Source: Trichosphaerium sp. ATCC 40318 | Lineage: Eukaryota > Discosea > Flabellinia > Trichosidae | Length of the DNA stretch: 64,000 nt | NCBI GenBank assembly: GCA_038496445.1 | Contig: JALMLS010000334.1 | Coordinates: 124,001-188,000 of the forward strand | Direction: 5' to 3' | Shown: positions 1-10,167 of the stretch, piece by piece | Position numbering within the stretch: position 1 is the first letter of the stretch | How the letters are laid out: each line of letters begins with the position of its first letter | Notes under the pieces: model-generated | The model's input: the letters and a program-made list of their open reading frames with translations, nothing else | Databases searched by the model: none | What the model was told of the DNA's origin: nothing | Position numbers and translations under genes: made by a program

Positions 1-395
1 TTCCCAACGAACAACTTTCTCAAGTTTGCCAATTGTTTGATATCAGGTACATCAGGTGTACTCTCTATGTTCTCTAGTGTTATAATATGACAATCAGAGA
101 ATTTTGGAATACAAATTAAGCTTTTTAGGGAAGCGAAAATGAGATTGGTCTTTTTTCTAATACTATTCCATCTTTTGACAATATCGGCATTTGATGGTGT
201 TATACATATGTTGTTGTACCCAACGAAGTCGTGAATGATCAACGAGAACTTAGTACACGTTTGAGATACGGCTATCTTATCTAAATCGGTCTCTAAGAGT
301 GTAATAATGCCGTACAGTACTTCTAGAGGTAAATCTAATGCGTTTGTTTGTTTTTCTTGTATTAACGCTTCTCGCTTACATAGCGGTTCTGACAT
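1..395 (-). CDS. F-box protein, LRR-like (3' end outside window)
   Basis: An uninterrupted frame runs on the minus strand from an ATG at 395 to the left edge (131 codons, no stop). Residues about 21-50 look like an F-box: LDLPLEVLYGII, then LETDLDKIAVSQTCTKF. After it come LRR-like strands such as LKSLICIPKF and LANLRKLFVG. F-box proteins usually recruit substrates to SCF ubiquitin ligases through SKP1, and an LRR region would be the substrate-binding part; that role is inferred. The gene is divergent from the helicase-like gene that starts at 706. The C-terminus lies outside the window, so repeat number cannot be judged. Confidence 0.6.
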   Translation of the reverse strand, partial: MSEPLCKREALIQEKQTNALDLPLEVLYGIITLLETDLDKIAVSQTCTKFSLIIHDFVGYNNICITPSNADIVKRWNSIRKKTNLIFASLKSLICIPKFSDCHIITLENIESTPDVPDIKQLANLRKLFVG

Positions 396-705
396 GGATT
401 GTATTTACGTTTGGAATGCCTGTACACGCGGAGAAATTAACCCTGCTTAACGGGCGATTAAGCTAACGTCACGCGTTTATATAGTAGTAAACACGTGACG
501 ATTAGAAAGAACATGTACTAATTTGAACGTTTAGAAGAGGTCCAGTTGCTTTCTATTGTATCTTACGTGCCAAGTCACGTGCCTACCAAACCCGGAAGAG
601 GTGGTTATGTGGTATAGGTAATAAGAAGGTATTCTTTGTGATACACTGCAGTTATTTAAGATTCTCGTTGAGCGGTTTAAGTCTTAGCGTTGGCTATCTC
701 GTACT
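396..705. promoter_or_regulatory. divergent intergenic region
   Basis: About 310 bp separate two divergently oriented starts (395 on minus, 706 on plus). It holds two CACGTG palindromes (near 492 and 575) and a TTATATAG stretch near 477. I see no coding potential. It is probably a shared promoter, inferred only from gene orientation. Confidence 0.35.
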
Positions 706-1750
706 ATGAGCTCCAGTTGCTGTACTAAATCTAGGTATGCTACTCACTCGCTTTAAATGGTGTAACACATAAAAGCGCCCATGTTGACACAGAGCGCGAG
801 CCAATGTTGTACGAGACGCTAGAAGACATGGATCTTTATGATGGAGTAATCAGGTTATTTTATAAATGAGTTTTAAGTTATTTACAGTTTACTCAAGGGG
901 AGCTCGCCAATACCCTATGCTCATGCTTAGTGATATACAAAAAATAGCGATAAAGCCAATAGTTGAAGGTTTCTTTTTAATACAGTATCATTTAGACAAA
1001 AACTTTCTCTTTTTCAAAAAGCTTTTTTTTTTTGAAAACTTTTACTGTGCTCAACGAACTGGTTAGGAAATGATATGATTATTCGTTATCCGTCATGTTC
1101 TGGAAAAACGTTTGCCTACCTTATTGGTATTCTTCAGATGATAGCGTCTACATATGACCCTAGTTGCATCAAGATGGAGGCACTGATTATACCGTATTGC
1201 AGGGAATTAAGCTTTGGCCTTAATAATCAACTTAAGAGTCTGTCAAGGTATACAGATGTCAACACGGTCTTTGCTTCTACAATGATTGACAAAGATAAAC
1301 TTGATATCAAGTGCTCTAGTATATGTATTGGTACACCAAGGTCCATAATAAAACATAAAGAAGTACGTGAACACTCAAGAAATTAAAAAAAATCACGTGC
1401 AAGAGGGTTTTGGAATCTTATTTTTTTCTTGATTGTTATCCTAATTAAAATGCAAAGGTTTTATTAGTTGATAGTGTAAAAGTTTTAGTCATAGATGAGC
1501 CTCGTTATGAATATTTAAACTTGATAGAGAAAATAATCAAACAGCTTCCAAAAGATGTACAAGTTTGTACGTTTAAAACTTGCAAAAATTTTAGTCTTCG
1601 TCACTATATAGTAGTTTGTATGTTAAAAAAGGCAGTTTTGGTGTTATTCTTGAGAGTGTCGCAAATGAAAACGAAGAGCTGTTCAAATGGGCAAAAAAAG
1701 TAACAAAAAAGCCAAGGTTTATTATTTCAAGCTCAGCTTACACTTCGTAA
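706..1750 (+). CDS. Degenerate DEAD-box RNA helicase-like gene, possibly a pseudogene
   Basis: Exons 706-734, 776-845, 878-968, 1067-1362 and from 1458 join in frame and follow the order of eIF4A-type helicases. In order they give a Q-motif region (LMLSDIQKIAIKP), a Walker A variant PSCSGKT, PYCRELS in place of PTRELA, GTPRSI in place of TPGR, and VIDEPRYE in place of a DEAD box. No SAT motif is recognisable. After about 1600 the frame that aligns with the start of the second RecA domain (YVKKGSFG onward, stop at 1750) differs from the frame of the preceding exon (stop at 1703). Joining them needs a tiny intron or a frameshift. Motifs IV-VI are missing. I read it as a decaying or truncated eIF4A-like paralogue without helicase activity. 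The N-terminal two thirds are well supported and the 3' end is not. Confidence 0.55.
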
Positions 1751-1857
1751 TGCAATGAGGTAAGCCTACGACTAGGAAGTAATTGTTGATCTAATGCCAC
1801 CATAGCTCATTGGCCAAATATTGATTGTAGTACAACCAAGGAGCTCTAAGATTTATA

Positions 1858-2859
1858 TTAAACAACTTTTTTGGTCTTTAACTTTTTCAACACTTGAGAG
1901 TCTTCATCAATACTCTTTCCTTCAGCCTTACGTTTAATACCACATTTGAGACTATTGCCTTCACTTAAACAATCAAGTTTACTTCCTAGATCCAAAGGTT
2001 CCATATCATAAGCAGATTCCGATAATATTGATATAATTTCGAAGAAAATCTCTTCTGGTAACGATTTAAACACATTATGTGGTCTATGTTGTAACCTTAA
2101 TATCATCAATGAAAGAACCTGATTCCTGAAATCAACTGGAAAATAGTGATGAGTATCTTTACACCAATCATGAATACTATGTTCTTGTCCATACTGAGAT
2201 GTTGGCCCGCCCGATACTTTCACGTGATTCATCCATTTATAGTCCGTAAAAGTCACTCTAAATGTTGTTGAAACGCTATTCACACATACATACTCATCAA
2301 CCTCTTCATCTTCTATGTCCAAGTTATTCTCTTCCAAGTATTTTTCAACATCTTCTTGTGTCATACCATCTTGGCTTAGAAGTATCACGTTTTGGATATA
2401 CTTGCTTGGTAGATGAGGGTTGACATCAAATAGGCTTATATCAACTTGAGACAGAGGTGGTAATGACTCTTTTCTTGTGTAAGCAAGCCAACGTTGAAAA
2501 CGCTTCTTGTCTAAGATTTCTCTCTGTTTTTCATATTCTTCTTGTTGTTCTTCTTCTAACTCGTTCCATGCACCATATATGTCAGCGTCTTCGTCTTTTT
2601 TAAGCAACTCATTAGCAAATACTGAGATATCGCTACAATAGTAGTGAAAACGTCCAGAAGGGTATATTTCGCGCTCTAGTGCGTAATAATAATCTGTATG
2701 GCGTCTTTCTAATTGTTCAAATAGAACACGAAGTACAAATGTTCCAACCTCTTCAGCTTCAGTAACACTGCGCTGGCCAGTCGTATCCTTCATCGTTACG
2801 TCTAGCTGTCTCTTATTAACGTTAACATTGTTAATTTCGTAGTAGAAAATATAACCCAT
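1858..2859 (-). CDS. Acidic protein with F-box-like C-terminal motif
   Basis: A single open frame of 333 codons without introns. The ATG at 2859 is the first in-frame ATG; the frame is open a little further upstream through GTG only. The middle has an acidic, charged helical stretch (NELEEEQQEEYEKQRE) and a second acidic patch (NNLDIEDEEVDEY). Near the end, VFKSLPEEIFFEIISILSE resembles the short F-box-like motif found at the C-terminus of some ankyrin and orphan proteins. The last 30 residues are basic (IKRKAEG, KKLKTKK) and could be a nuclear localisation signal. I recognise no other domain. A role as an E3 adaptor is a guess. Confidence 0.6.
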   Translation of the reverse strand: MGYIFYYEINNVNVNKRQLDVTMKDTTGQRSVTEAEEVGTFVLRVLFEQLERRHTDYYYALEREIYPSGRFHYYCSDISVFANELLKKDEDADIYGAWNELEEEQQEEYEKQREILDKKRFQRWLAYTRKESLPPLSQVDISLFDVNPHLPSKYIQNVILLSQDGMTQEDVEKYLEENNLDIEDEEVDEYVCVNSVSTTFRVTFTDYKWMNHVKVSGGPTSQYGQEHSIHDWCKDTHHYFPVDFRNQVLSLMILRLQHRPHNVFKSLPEEIFFEIISILSESAYDMEPLDLGSKLDCLSEGNSLKCGIKRKAEGKSIDEDSQVLKKLKTKKVV

Positions 2860-3186
2860 CCTGTTTAGGCTTACAACAATGCTCCACACTGAGAAGCAAC
2901 ACTTAAAGTTTTAAGTCATTCTTTCATTGAAAACAATTTCAACCGTTGTGACTATTACTACTGGTAGGCTAGACAAAGAAACACTCGACTATCATTTATG
3001 GCAACAAGATGTGAGTACCGAACAACGAAGTATTGGCGTATTATTAGGAGTACAGCACCGCAAGTCTTTGTTTTTACAGCAGTACATTTACTCAAATGTT
3101 GTACAACAACAAATAAGATCACTTCTTTGAGAGCTGTTCCAAGAGTTGAATCTAGAAAAACGTGTCAATAACGACAATAATAGGGG
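2860..3186. other. intergenic, no gene seen
   Basis: About 330 bp between the acidic F-box-like gene and the 3' end of the JmjC gene. A 67-codon plus-strand frame here has low-complexity content and no family resemblance, so I do not call it a gene. Confidence 0.4.
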
Positions 3187-5113
3187 TTAAAAAACTAAAT
3201 TATAAGTGGGTACCTTTGATTCAAGAAATTTTTCGCGTTCCTAAAGTAATTTTGTAAGTTACAATATTTTGGTTGAGGTAAAACAAGAAATGTACCTTCC
3301 AAGCTTCCTCTTTTTCTTCAAATTCTTCTTCAACAAACTCTAGCTTGCCTTCGAGATGGCTTACTTTTAATTTATTTGTCTGAGCAATAATCCTTGGATA
3401 GATATCTCCTACAAACAAAATTAAAACAAACCAAAAAAAAAAATGACGATATTCAAAAAATGACCAAAAGAGCCTTGTAGCGTTTACCTGGTCTTAGATT
3501 CTTCATACGCTCTGTGAACACATGTAACCCAAAATTTTCTTCACCATCAGCTGACCACATAGAGTCAACTACTTTTTCTAGATTACGTCCATTTGCGAAA
3601 TTTTGAGTTACTACAATCAAACTTAGAAACTTGCGTCATTTGTTGAAGCATTCGTACCAGAAATTGTAGTTGTAAGATTAAGTACAGAGTGCCACCAACC
3701 AGAAGGTATGAAAACCATATCACCCGCCTCTTGTACAAACTCAATAGGCTTGACACGTGGGTCAAGTTTAGGATAATCAATGAAATACCAACGAAGTGGA
3801 TCACGTGAATTAAAATCTTGAAGTAAATCGTTCTCATCATAATAAGCAACACTTGCTGGAGGAACAACATTTGCAGGGTATAAAGCCCATCGTTTTCTTC
3901 CATACAATAGAGCATTCCAAGCAGATGTTCCATTTGGATCAACATGGAAACTCGATCCAGAACGTGCAGGCCCCATAACAAACCATCTATAATCAGGTCT
4001 TCCTTTTTCTGGATTAAGCAAAACATTTTACAAAAGAACTTAAACGTACGGTCTCCCAGCCCTGCGAATAGATCTTCCCAAAAGTGAGGTGGTATAACAT
4101 AGTCTAATATTTATTTCAGTCATATAAGAGTTTGAAATAAATACCTTCTAGAAGCTCTGGTGCACGCTCAGCAAATGTGTTGTCAAAAATATATAAAGGT
4201 TTTGTATCTTTCTGATTGTTGATGTACTCTACAAAGTCTTTCATTGTTACTTTTACCTAGTTCTTATGATTAGTATTAGAATAATGTTTATGGTAACCAT
4301 ACACGATCTCTATCAGCTGTAAATCGTGATGTTTTAAACAACACATCACCGAAACGTTTAGCAAGCTTTTCAGGTGTCCATTCCAACTCTGATTCAGTAT
4401 CCCAACTTTGCCAATCCTCTACAACGCCCTGAATAATTACAGGCGTATTTGGTTCTTCCTGTAATGCGTTAATATTATTATAAACCTTTTTCATTGTACA
4501 AATAGCAACTGAAACTTTGCTGGAGTCAAATCACGAATATGTATTCGAGGCACATTCATTGTATCATGAGCGTAATTTTCAAGTTGTGCTTGGCTCCTAA
4601 GACGCGTTAACACCTTAAAAAAACAACAAAAGCTATGCAAAGACATAGGTTATCGTACCTATACCATCTCTCATACTGATACTCAGAGTAGAAACCTGTT
4701 TTTTTGGAAGTTTAGCGAAGAAATTTCACATTTTTTGACACATTGCAAAAAAAAAAAAAAAAGTTACCATCGTATGTCTTCGGGTTTGACTTGAATGTCG
4801 GGTAAAATGTTTTCAAGTATGTCTGACGCCAGCTGCCGTCAGGTGAGAAATTAAACATTCCAGCGCCTGTGAAGGGTGTCAGCAAGCTTTAAATTTCTTT
4901 TAAACGCCTCTTAATTTGATTGTACCCTTGTTTAATGTTAGTTTACGCCATAAACTGTCTACCATGCTAAGTTGGAATAGTGCTTTGCTCGTTCTAGTTT
5001 GTACATGTTAAAAGGGTATTAAGTAGGCGCTGTGAAGCGTTTTTATGCCTGTTTACGCTAGTGACGCCTCGTACAGACAACTCGCCTAGGTATTGGTAAA
5101 TTCCAGATGGCAT
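3187..5113 (-). CDS. F-box/JmjC-domain dioxygenase (JMJD6-like)
   Basis: A multi-exon minus-strand gene. The N-terminus reads as an F-box (IYQYLGELSVRGVTSV, then SKALFQLSMVDSLWRKL), followed by a linker with DGSWRQTYLKTF typical of F-box/JmjC proteins. The JmjC entry follows (NVPRIHIRDLTPAKF, EEPNTPVIIQGVVEDW). The cupin core keeps the iron ligands in SSFHVDPNGTSAWN (HxD) and GWWHSVLN (distal His), plus GRKRWALYP. The tail is charged and coiled (EFVEEEFEEKEEAWK), with a stop at 3187-3189. Family members are Fe(II)/2-oxoglutarate dioxygenases that hydroxylate or demethylate lysine or arginine. The F-box suggests coupling to SCF. Several introns start GTACG. The intron inside the F-box appears to start with GC. 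The start is uncertain: ATG 5113 opens the F-box exon, but an upstream exon at 5219-5315 may precede it. Confidence 0.8.
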
Positions 5114-5218
5114 GGTATGATAACGTACGTATAATACGTATGAGTATGTTGTCGGTTAAAGTTTTTAGAGAGCCTTTCTACGAGTTAATTTTCTACACGG
5201 CAGGATCTATTCACGCAC

Positions 5219-5315
5219 CTAGGCCACTCTTGCGCAACGCTGTGCCTTTCTTAGTTACACCACGCAAGTGATCTGGTATTTGTGCAGGACCACCTTCTTT
5301 GCCTTTTGATTGCAT
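5219..5315 (-). other. candidate upstream coding exon, possibly of the F-box/JmjC gene
   Basis: From an ATG at 5315 a minus-strand frame reads 32 codons, beginning MQSKGKEGGPAQIPDHLRG. It ends exactly at a GTGCGT donor-like site. Composition is coding-like and the orientation matches the JmjC gene just downstream. No acceptor joining it to the F-box exon is obvious, so it could be the true first exon or an unrelated fragment. I do not recognise the peptide. Confidence 0.3.
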
Positions 5316-5989
5316 AGTCGTTGTACTTGCCAATGTAAGCAGGTGTGTAAGGCTTAATTTGTGGTGTCAACGCCTTTCTACTTTTGTTGAACCAGCGCTA
5401 ACAAGTACAACGAATGCAAAAGCCGCACACAGGTATGACCATCACCACGCTATTAAATAACTAGTCAACAGCCGTAATCCGCTACTCTACACGCATTTCA
5501 ACTGCTGTACGATCTTTCATGTAATTAATCGGTGTATCTCATCAATTTATAGCGATTGGCGCCAGTGGTTGGACCTATAGGTTTGTATGTGCTTTAAACT
5601 CTATTTTAATCTTATTCACGCTACTAACAGATCAATTAAACGTGTGGCAGATCAAATAGAGTCAGGTACCATCTTTAACATGTATTTTCTCGTTAACGAA
5701 ATTTAAGTAAAAATTACTAACTTTTTTGAAAGCTGCTCCTAGGCAGGTCGTTGGAAAGCTGTTCGTTCATTTGAAGTTTTACGACAGAGTGCGTGCAACC
5801 GCTTTTTTTTTTTTGCCAACACTTTCCAACTAACGCGTTAATAAGTACAACTATTCCATCAAGTTTGTAGCACCTACCATGACAATGGTACAAACGAAAA
5901 AGAAACTGACACATGTCAGATATCGCTAACTTACTCACCAGATTCGCTCATCCTTACGCACTACACAAATAGTAACGCTAGACCTCGTT
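5316..5989. other. intergenic, no gene seen
   Basis: About 670 bp between the 5' side of the JmjC locus and a small plus-strand gene. A 73-codon minus-strand frame (5717-5938) has no family resemblance. I see no repeat or RNA gene. By orientation it probably contains promoters for both neighbours. Confidence 0.35.
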
Positions 5990-6302
5990 ATGAGAGTCGC
6001 AAAACGCAACATGGTCGAAAAAAAGACTTTTGCGCTTTCACTATGTACGTCGGTTCACACGTGAATAATCTGACACCTTTTGTAGCTAGTGCAGTCTTAG
6101 AAGTGTTGGGTAGTATCAAATTTTGCCATATGATGGTTGAAGGCGAAACAGCAAAAGAAGTAACCAAGAAAATTCAAAGCGGTCTAATAGTTATTCCCCA
6201 CGCGAGTACTGTTAAAGCATGGGACTGGGATTATGCTATATGAAGAAAGAATCACAAAACAGGCTTATTGAAAAAACAAACAAGCGTGTAGAGGGTATGT
6301 AA
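5990..6302 (+). CDS. Small orphan protein, three exons
   Basis: Three exons close in phase: 5990-6044, 6086-6205 and 6250-6302 (stop TAA 6300-6302). The introns are GTACGT...TGTAG and GTACTG...AAAG. They encode about 75 residues. Visible features are a basic N-terminus (MRVAKRNMVEKK), a central MVEGETAKEVTKKIQSGLIV and a charged end (RLIEKTNKRVEGM). The basic start and small size would suit a small mitochondrial protein, but I recognise no family. The gene sits 120 bp upstream of the desaturase start on the same strand. The evidence is phase closure of three exons only; the last acceptor is the weakest point. Confidence 0.4.
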
Positions 6303-6421
6303 GTAGCGTGAGATGGTTTGTACAATAGGAAAAAAGTAAAAATAAAAGTTCAACGAGAATAGTTTGAAGACTTTGAGGGACCACTTTTCCTTTTGATTTT
6401 CGGGCTATCCTCACAAGTAAG

Positions 6422-9400
6422 ATGCATGAAATACAAAATAAAGTGCGCGAAGGTGTGTCCAAGCTTGGCCTTAACATCTCAGACATATCTGATGACCTAA
6501 GTAAACTTATTCCACGCGAGGTAACTATTTTTTTTCGCAACTTACTTACACAAATTGCACTATTCGCTGGCGAGCGTAAACGAACCGCTCAATTAAGCAA
6601 ATGTGGAGGAAGCTTTTTATTCCGCACCAAAACCCTCCTAACACCATTAGGTGTTTAAAAAATCAACAAAAAGAGCTTTACGAGGACTATTCTTTTCAAT
6701 TGCATTTTGCGTCGTTGGTTATGTTGGCTTGGCACTATTGCCAGCCACATACTACCCAGTCTACCCGCTGCTATGGATGTTCTTAGGAGCAGCATTCGCT
6801 GGGGTGCGTAAAATAGTCGTCAATTCGTAACATAACTTCCTTTATAGCTTATGTCCATCCTACACGACTGTAGAAATGGTTCCTTCTCTTCAAACTCATA
6901 CATAAACAATGTAGTCGGGAACATCGTGCGTTTTTTTTTTTCGATTTTTTTTTTTGAACGTTTTCTGGTAAATCTTGTATTACCACAGCCTCATCAATCC
7001 CCTCTAGGTTTCTCTACCACTTATGTTACCTTTTGATTCATGGCGTTTACAGTACGAGATGCAAGGTAAAAGGTTCGAGAGCATGTACAAAAGTACGTTG
7101 AAATAACAAAAAAAAAAAAAAAAAAAAAAGGAAAGTAGTTTTGTGCGTTATTAATATGTATGCGTAGGTCTAGCAAATCGTTGGACATGGTACCTCACAT
7201 CTTTTTCAACCTTTGTTCAAGTCAACTTTGACATGAGCTTTGTTTACCGTAAGGGTAACCGTAGGAGGTTCGTTATTATTTTAAATAAGCCCTGAAGTTA
7301 TAAAACATTGTTTTGATGTATTTTAACGGGTTTTTGTTTGCCCGTTTACTGATTTTTTTTTTTTCATCTTAGAATCATCTTTTCTCTTGCTTGTATGTAC
7401 GCTTTTGGTACATTCTTTGTTTATACAATGTACCAATATCTTGGCATCTGGGGTCTATGTAAATTCTGGTTGTTGCCTTGGTTAGCTTATCACTTTTGGG
7501 TACGCATCTCTATGTGAACTTTTTTTTTTTAACTCAAGTGATCCTCTTTGGTTTTTTTTTCTGGACTAAGAAAGTGTGCACTAACGCGAGATTCAGATGA
7601 GCACATTTATTTCAGTAGCATATAAGCTACCTTTATTGGAGAACCACTCTGTTCGTTTCACTTTGGCTTTCCCTTGTAAATACCCTAAATGGCTTGAAAT
7701 TGTCACAAACGATATCAACTACGCTATTACTACAACTCGCGTGCTTTCAGAGCGTTTTCAAGAGATTCCTACGCACAATCTTCGTAAGACTTTTGGAGAA
7801 CTTAAATCCTCCCTCAGAGCTAAACTAGACAATGTAAGATGCTCCCACGCTAATATTATCTTATCGGAAACTAATCTAAGCTATTCAGGTCGATTTGCCT
7901 GAGTTTGCATTTGGCTTTGGATTGTTGCAAAAGTTGAGCTACAAGGAAGGAAAGCAACGCACAGTGCTCAGCACTATTATGGGCTGCCTTAAAGAGTTTA
8001 ACTGGATAACTGGAACCTGGCTCACTATTACCCCTATTATCGCCGCCTACGGTACGTTTAAGCTCGTTTGAATCGTTTGTAGTTCGTTTTGCAACTAGTA
8101 TAAACAATTTACGCAAAAAAAGGGCAAACTTTCGCTTTTTCAGGCAACTAAGTGCGTTTTTTAGGAATTTTCACTGTCCCAACGCAAGCAGCTACTTTGA
8201 TTGTTGCATTTATCTTTTATTGTGTCGGAGGATTCGGTATCACTGCTGGATACCACAGACTTGTTTCTCACCGCGCTTATGACTGTCATTGGCTCATTAA
8301 GGTAATTGTTTTTTTTTGGTTGAGATTCTCCGAACATATTTTTTTTTTTCGTCAAAAATACGTTTATTGACGATATTGACTGATTTTTGTTTTTAAAGTA
8401 CTTCTTGATTGCTTGTGGTACTAGCGCATTTGAAGGATCTGCTTTATGGTGGGCTACTGATCACCGTGCTCATCACAGATTTGTTGATACTGAGAAGGAT
8501 CCTTATGCTATTGTAAAGGGTTTCTGGTGGGCACACGTACGATTGCGATTTTGGTTGTTTCTGAGAGTTAACAAGCTTTTGTAGATTGGTTGGTTGTTCG
8601 TAAAGCAAGACCGTGAGAAGATTGGCAAAACTGATTGCCGTGATTTGCTAGCTGATCCTGTTATTCGATTCCAAGATGACTACTACAGCTTTTTGGCTCT
8701 TTTGAGTGGTATCTTCCTACCTGCTGCTATTTGCGGTCTAGGATGGGGTGATTGGGCTGTAAGTTATTTATTGATGGCATTTTCAGTTTATTTACAAGCG
8801 CGTAGGGAGGTTTCGCTTACGCAGCGTTTTTCAAATCTGTCCTTCTCTCACACTCTACTTTTTGCATCAACTCTGTAGCTCATTACGTTGGTGATGATAC
8901 TTTTGATGATATCAGAACTCCTAGAGATTGCTGGTGGGTGTCTCTCATGACTTTCGGAGAAGGTTACCATAACTTCCATCATCAATTCCCATACGGTGTG
9001 TTATCAATAATGTGCAACTTGGAGCGCGAACTCATTTTTTTGTAGATTACCGTAACGGTTTGAAAGATTTTGCTTTTGATCCTTCTAAGTGGGCCATTTG
9101 GACATTAGAGCGCTTTGGACTTGCTTTCAACGTTAAGCGCTTCCCATCAGAGGAGATTCGCAAGTGTGAACTCCAAATGAAGTTGGAAAAACTTAACAAA
9201 AAAGTTGGTATGTGTACTGGTTTTTTTTTTTTGCTGACTTTTTGGTAGCTGAATGCGATTGGGGTCCACCAGTTGAAACATTGCCTGTAATGCCACTTTC
9301 TCAAATGGAAGATCGTGTAAAAGAGGGCGCTCAATTGATACTCATCTCAGGTCTCATTCACGATGTCACTGATTTTATAGATGAGCACCCTGGTGGTAAA

Positions 9401-9621
9401 GGTTTTATAAAGGCTTACATTGGTAGAGATGCCACTAAAGGTAACGCTTTTTTTTTTTTTGTGATTTGTCACGTAGACACATAACCGAGTAGACAAGTAA
9501 TAATGATTTTTTTTTAGCGTTCACAGAGACTGTTTACAATCACTCAAGAGCTGCTCGTAATCTATTGGCTCGCTTCCGTGTTGCCAAAATCGAGAACGTA
9601 GAAGCTGTCAAGCAAGACTAA
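6422..9621 (+). CDS. Fused desaturase: histidine-less delta-12-type domain + delta-9 desaturase + cytochrome b5
   Basis: Fifteen exons close in phase: 6422-6520, 6651-6803, 6848-6925, 7008-7092, 7168-7267, 7373-7499, 7597-7833, 7889-8051, 8165-8301, 8399-8536, 8585-8758, 8806-8995, 9046-9207, 9249-9440, 9518-9621 (712 aa). The first half follows the delta-12/omega-3 desaturase layout: entry helix, paired membrane segments, LMLPFDSWRL, LGIWGLCKFWLLPWL, FHFW|MSTF-like junction. Its histidines are gone: HDCRN for HDCGH, SWRLQYEMQGKR where a histidine cluster belongs, NDINYAITTTRV where the last box belongs. The second half is an OLE1-type stearoyl-CoA desaturase with all boxes intact (HRLVSH, HRAHH, EGYHNFHHQFPY) and a C-terminal cytochrome b5 with HPGG. 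It should make delta-9 unsaturated acyl chains in the ER. Alternatively the delta-9 enzyme starts separately at ATG 7979 and the first half ends nearby. Confidence 0.8.
7979..9621 (+). other. delta-9 desaturase-b5 moiety, alternative independent start
   Basis: If the locus is two genes, ATG 7979 (MGCLKEFNWITGTWLTITP) is a natural start for an OLE1-like enzyme, since the family core begins about here. Against this, the exon carrying it (7889-8051) is open upstream and joins the delta-12-like exon ending at 7833 in phase. No intergenic space or stop separates the two halves. The intact catalytic histidines, the soluble C-terminal b5 domain with HPGG and the final VEAVKQD tail all belong to this part. 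Confidence 0.55.
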
Positions 9622-10167
9622 TTTTTTTTTGGTGTAATCTTGTAACTAGCCAAGCAACAAGAAATAAAGAGCACCACTCTCTGTAAAAAATGTTTGAAAT
9701 ACTTTGAAGGTTTTTTTTAATATGTAGAAAAGTCACAACATTCCAGGTCACGTATTACAAGTCGTCGCTCAATGCCCGCGTTTAGGATTTGACAAATCGC
9801 CAACGATTTATTCAAAGGACCGTTTTAAGGTTGGTTGAAAGCTAGAAAAACGCCAATTAAATAGATCTATCACATTAACTATTCATTTAGCGTCTTGCTG
9901 CGTATAGAACTGGACAAAACTTTTCGTAGACGGTCAATCCAATATTCTATAGTTCGTCACACGGTAGTTGTAAAGAATTGTACAAAAAAATGAATAGCAG
10001 TTTTCTTATTTTTTTCCTACTTTTAGCACGAATGTACGCACCGAAATAGGCGAGCAATATAGATAATTGGCTATATTTGATCACCGTGTACTTAAAAACA
10101 GTATTCAACCCACAAAAAATTACATTACGTTTCTGAATGCATTTCAACAAGTATTTCTTTAGTGTTT
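9622..10167. other. intergenic with an orphan coding-like stretch
   Basis: About 545 bp between the desaturase and the kinase. From about 9729 a plus-strand frame reads like protein (GHVLQVVAQCPRLGFDKSP), runs to a GTTGG donor-like site near 9831, and rejoins in phase after TTTAG near 9891 (RLAAYRTGQNF, then stop near 9928). I find no start codon or upstream exon and recognise no family. It may be the end of an unrecognised small gene or a relic. Confidence 0.3.

Noticed and set aside
3583-4026. 147-codon minus-strand frame overlapping the JmjC core in another frame
   Set aside because: Shadow of the JmjC exon, whose frame carries the iron-binding motifs.
6651-7833. The delta-12-like half as a plain pseudogene
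   Set aside because: All seven exons are open, have working splice sites, and close in phase with each other and with the delta-9 half. Plain decay would be expected to leave stops or frameshifts.
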